From Flavobacterium sp. GSB-24 (GTDB lineage Bacteria > Bacteroidota > Bacteroidia > Flavobacteriales > Flavobacteriaceae), in assembly GCF_027924665.1 (NCBI RefSeq), contig NZ_AP027043.1, positions 4,588,001-4,652,000 of the forward strand: DNA of 64,000 bases. The letters are read 5' to 3'. Made by a program: the position numbers and the translations under genes. The notes beneath the pieces were generated by a model, which did no database searches, had not been told where the DNA came from, and was given only the letters and a program-made list of their open reading frames with translations. This document shows, one piece after another, positions 62,774 through 64,000 of this stretch; position 1 is the stretch's first letter, and each line of letters begins with the position of its first letter.

Positions 62774-64000
62774 CTATCGAATCCTGCTCTCATTTTCATT
62801 CACACTTTTTTCTTTAAATTCACTTTCTTTTATTTTTCCAAAAGAATAACGAAGTGTAATTGAAACTTCATTCGCATCAACCAAATATCTCGCTCTAGAT
62901 CCTATATCATTGATTGTGAATCGCTCTGTATAAATCGTGTTTTTAAAAATATCATTATAGCTTAAAGTACAATTCCAGTTTTTACCGAAAGATTTTGCGA
63001 GAGACATATCAAAAATCAACTTTGCATTTCGTTCAAAAACACCTTCTTTTTGCTTGGTTGCTCCCCAAAAAGACAGAACAAATGTAAAATCTTTTGGAAG
63101 TTTAAAACTATTGTTAGAGTAATAATATATATAAGGTTTAGACGAATTGAATAATGCATTTTCATCTTCAATTTTGTTTTTAGTAAAAACTAAAGAGTTT
63201 GTATTGGTCCAAAACCTATAGGTAAAAGGCACTGTTAATTCAATATTAAACCCTGACTCTTTTTGAAAATTTTTCTCCGTAAAAGTCAGCACATTATTCT
63301 GATTGTCAAAAACAAAATCTTGATAAACAGGATTTTTGTTTTGATATAAAGTTAGTTTTAAAGACTTATCATGATACTGAAAAACCGTCGAAATAACATC
63401 CATAAAAGTGGGTCCTAAATTGATATTGCTGCCATAAATAAAATACGGATTTATGTAAGTTGCAATCATACTTAACGAAGAATAATTGGGTCTCGAAATG
63501 CTTTTAGAATAATCGACACTTAAACTTTTAGTACTGTCTATCGCATAAGAAAGCTGTGCTTTTGGAAAAAGATTAGTATAATTTTTATCAATCAAAAAAG
63601 AATTATCTGTGCTGTATTTTCCGCTGACATTGGTATTTTCAATTCTAAGTCCAACCGAGAATGCTGCTTTTTTAATTTTTCCAGAAAGCTGGGAATATGC
63701 TGCTAAATTGGCTTCTTTAAAATTATAATCAAAAGTGGTGTTTCCATTTTTACCATAATCAAAAACATCATAATTAGATTTAGATTTTGCGGCAGAATAA
63801 AGTCCGCCGTATTCTAAATTCATTTCGTTTTTAAACTTTTTTTCTAAATCAATTCGTCCCGAAAAAGCATCAACATTAAATTTTTGATCACGGTTTTGAG
63901 ATAGTTCCAATTCGGTTTCATTGTAATTATTCTGCACCAAACTCCACAAATGCTGATTGAAATTGGAATACTGAAAACCTGCAAAAAGCTTAGTATCGAT
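62774..64000 (-). CDS. TonB-receptor-like outer-membrane barrel protein, C-terminal part (cut by window edge)
   Basis: The reading frame is open to base 64000 and continues beyond, so this is the C-terminal 408 codons. No true start lies in the window. Alternating aromatic/polar strands (GGLYSAAKSKSNYDVFDYGK, LSVDYSKSISRPNYSSLSMI, VSITLRYSFGKIKESEF) match the OMP_b-brl_3 outer-membrane barrel family. The SISRPNY and INPYFIYGSN segments are typical. The N-terminal carboxypeptidase-like and plug domains would lie to the right of the window. It ends with a short charged tail after the last strand. The substrate is unknown. Confidence 0.85.
   Translation of the reverse strand: MDTKLFAGFQYSNFNQHLWSLVQNNYNETELELSQNRDQKFNVDAFSGRIDLEKKFKNEMNLEYGGLYSAAKSKSNYDVFDYGKNGNTTFDYNFKEANLAAYSQLSGKIKKAAFSVGLRIENTNVSGKYSTDNSFLIDKNYTNLFPKAQLSYAIDSTKSLSVDYSKSISRPNYSSLSMIATYINPYFIYGSNINLGPTFMDVISTVFQYHDKSLKLTLYQNKNPVYQDFVFDNQNNVLTFTEKNFQKESGFNIELTVPFTYRFWTNTNSLVFTKNKIEDENALFNSSKPYIYYYSNNSFKLPKDFTFVLSFWGATKQKEGVFERNAKLIFDMSLAKSFGKNWNCTLSYNDIFKNTIYTERFTINDIGSRARYLVDANEVSITLRYSFGKIKESEFKEKSVNENESRIR

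Noticed and set aside
63947..63949. Apparent start of the last gene
   Set aside because: It is only a TTG codon within a frame that stays open to the end of the window, so the gene is a fragment and its start lies outside.

Overview
The window looks like chromosomal DNA from a Flavobacterium-type member of the Bacteroidota. It is AT-rich. It has two FecI/FecR-SusC/SusD loci, a type IX secretion (T9SS) protein pair, a secreted enzyme with a T9SS sorting domain, and Bacteroidota-type promoters (TAnnTTTG) instead of sigma-70 boxes. I see no rRNA, tRNA, CRISPR array, transposase or phage genes.

Left part (1-13.6 kb): a truncated M28-like peptidase gene points left, and a divergent locus runs right. 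That locus holds an ECF sigma factor, a FecR anti-sigma factor, a SusC-type TonB-dependent transporter and a SusD lipoprotein. A hairpin follows, then a GldA-like ATPase, a fused GldF-GldG permease/auxiliary protein and an M16 zinc peptidase. This reads as import across the outer membrane coupled to an ABC system and peptidases, and is the best candidate for a little-described system. Next (13.7-22.3 kb), on the minus strand, is a second sigma-FecR-SusC-SusD set followed by a phosphodiesterase-alkaline phosphatase fusion, consistent with scavenging phosphate from phosphodiesters. The sigma and fecR genes of this set share a 44-bp promoter-like motif with identical spacing.

Middle part (22.7-39.9 kb): catalase-peroxidase KatG, a TolC-HlyD-MFS efflux operon, a two-gene ion-channel-like module whose K+ channel filter is degenerate, a PorP/SprF-OmpA pair without its usual adhesin, a RidA gene with a perfect CRP-type palindrome beside a Crp/Fnr gene, a SIMPL protein, a rhomboid protease, a lipid A-type acyltransferase, and a secreted GH128-CBM6-T9SS glucanase. 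A tandem array of palindromic repeats with a period of about 226 bp follows.

Right part (40-64 kb): mostly housekeeping genes (phosphoglucosamine mutase, ACP phosphodiesterase, gamma-glutamyltransferase, ClC channel, Fic, UvrA, LOG protein, fused E1 alpha/beta, KdsB, DODA-type dioxygenase, RecD-like helicase, DUF3822-RsmD). Less ordinary items are a structured noncoding-RNA candidate near 51.0-51.1 kb, a large M1-peptidase-like protein that has lost every zinc ligand and carries a C-terminal barrel-like region, and several families of short intergenic repeats. The window ends inside a TonB-receptor-like outer-membrane barrel gene.
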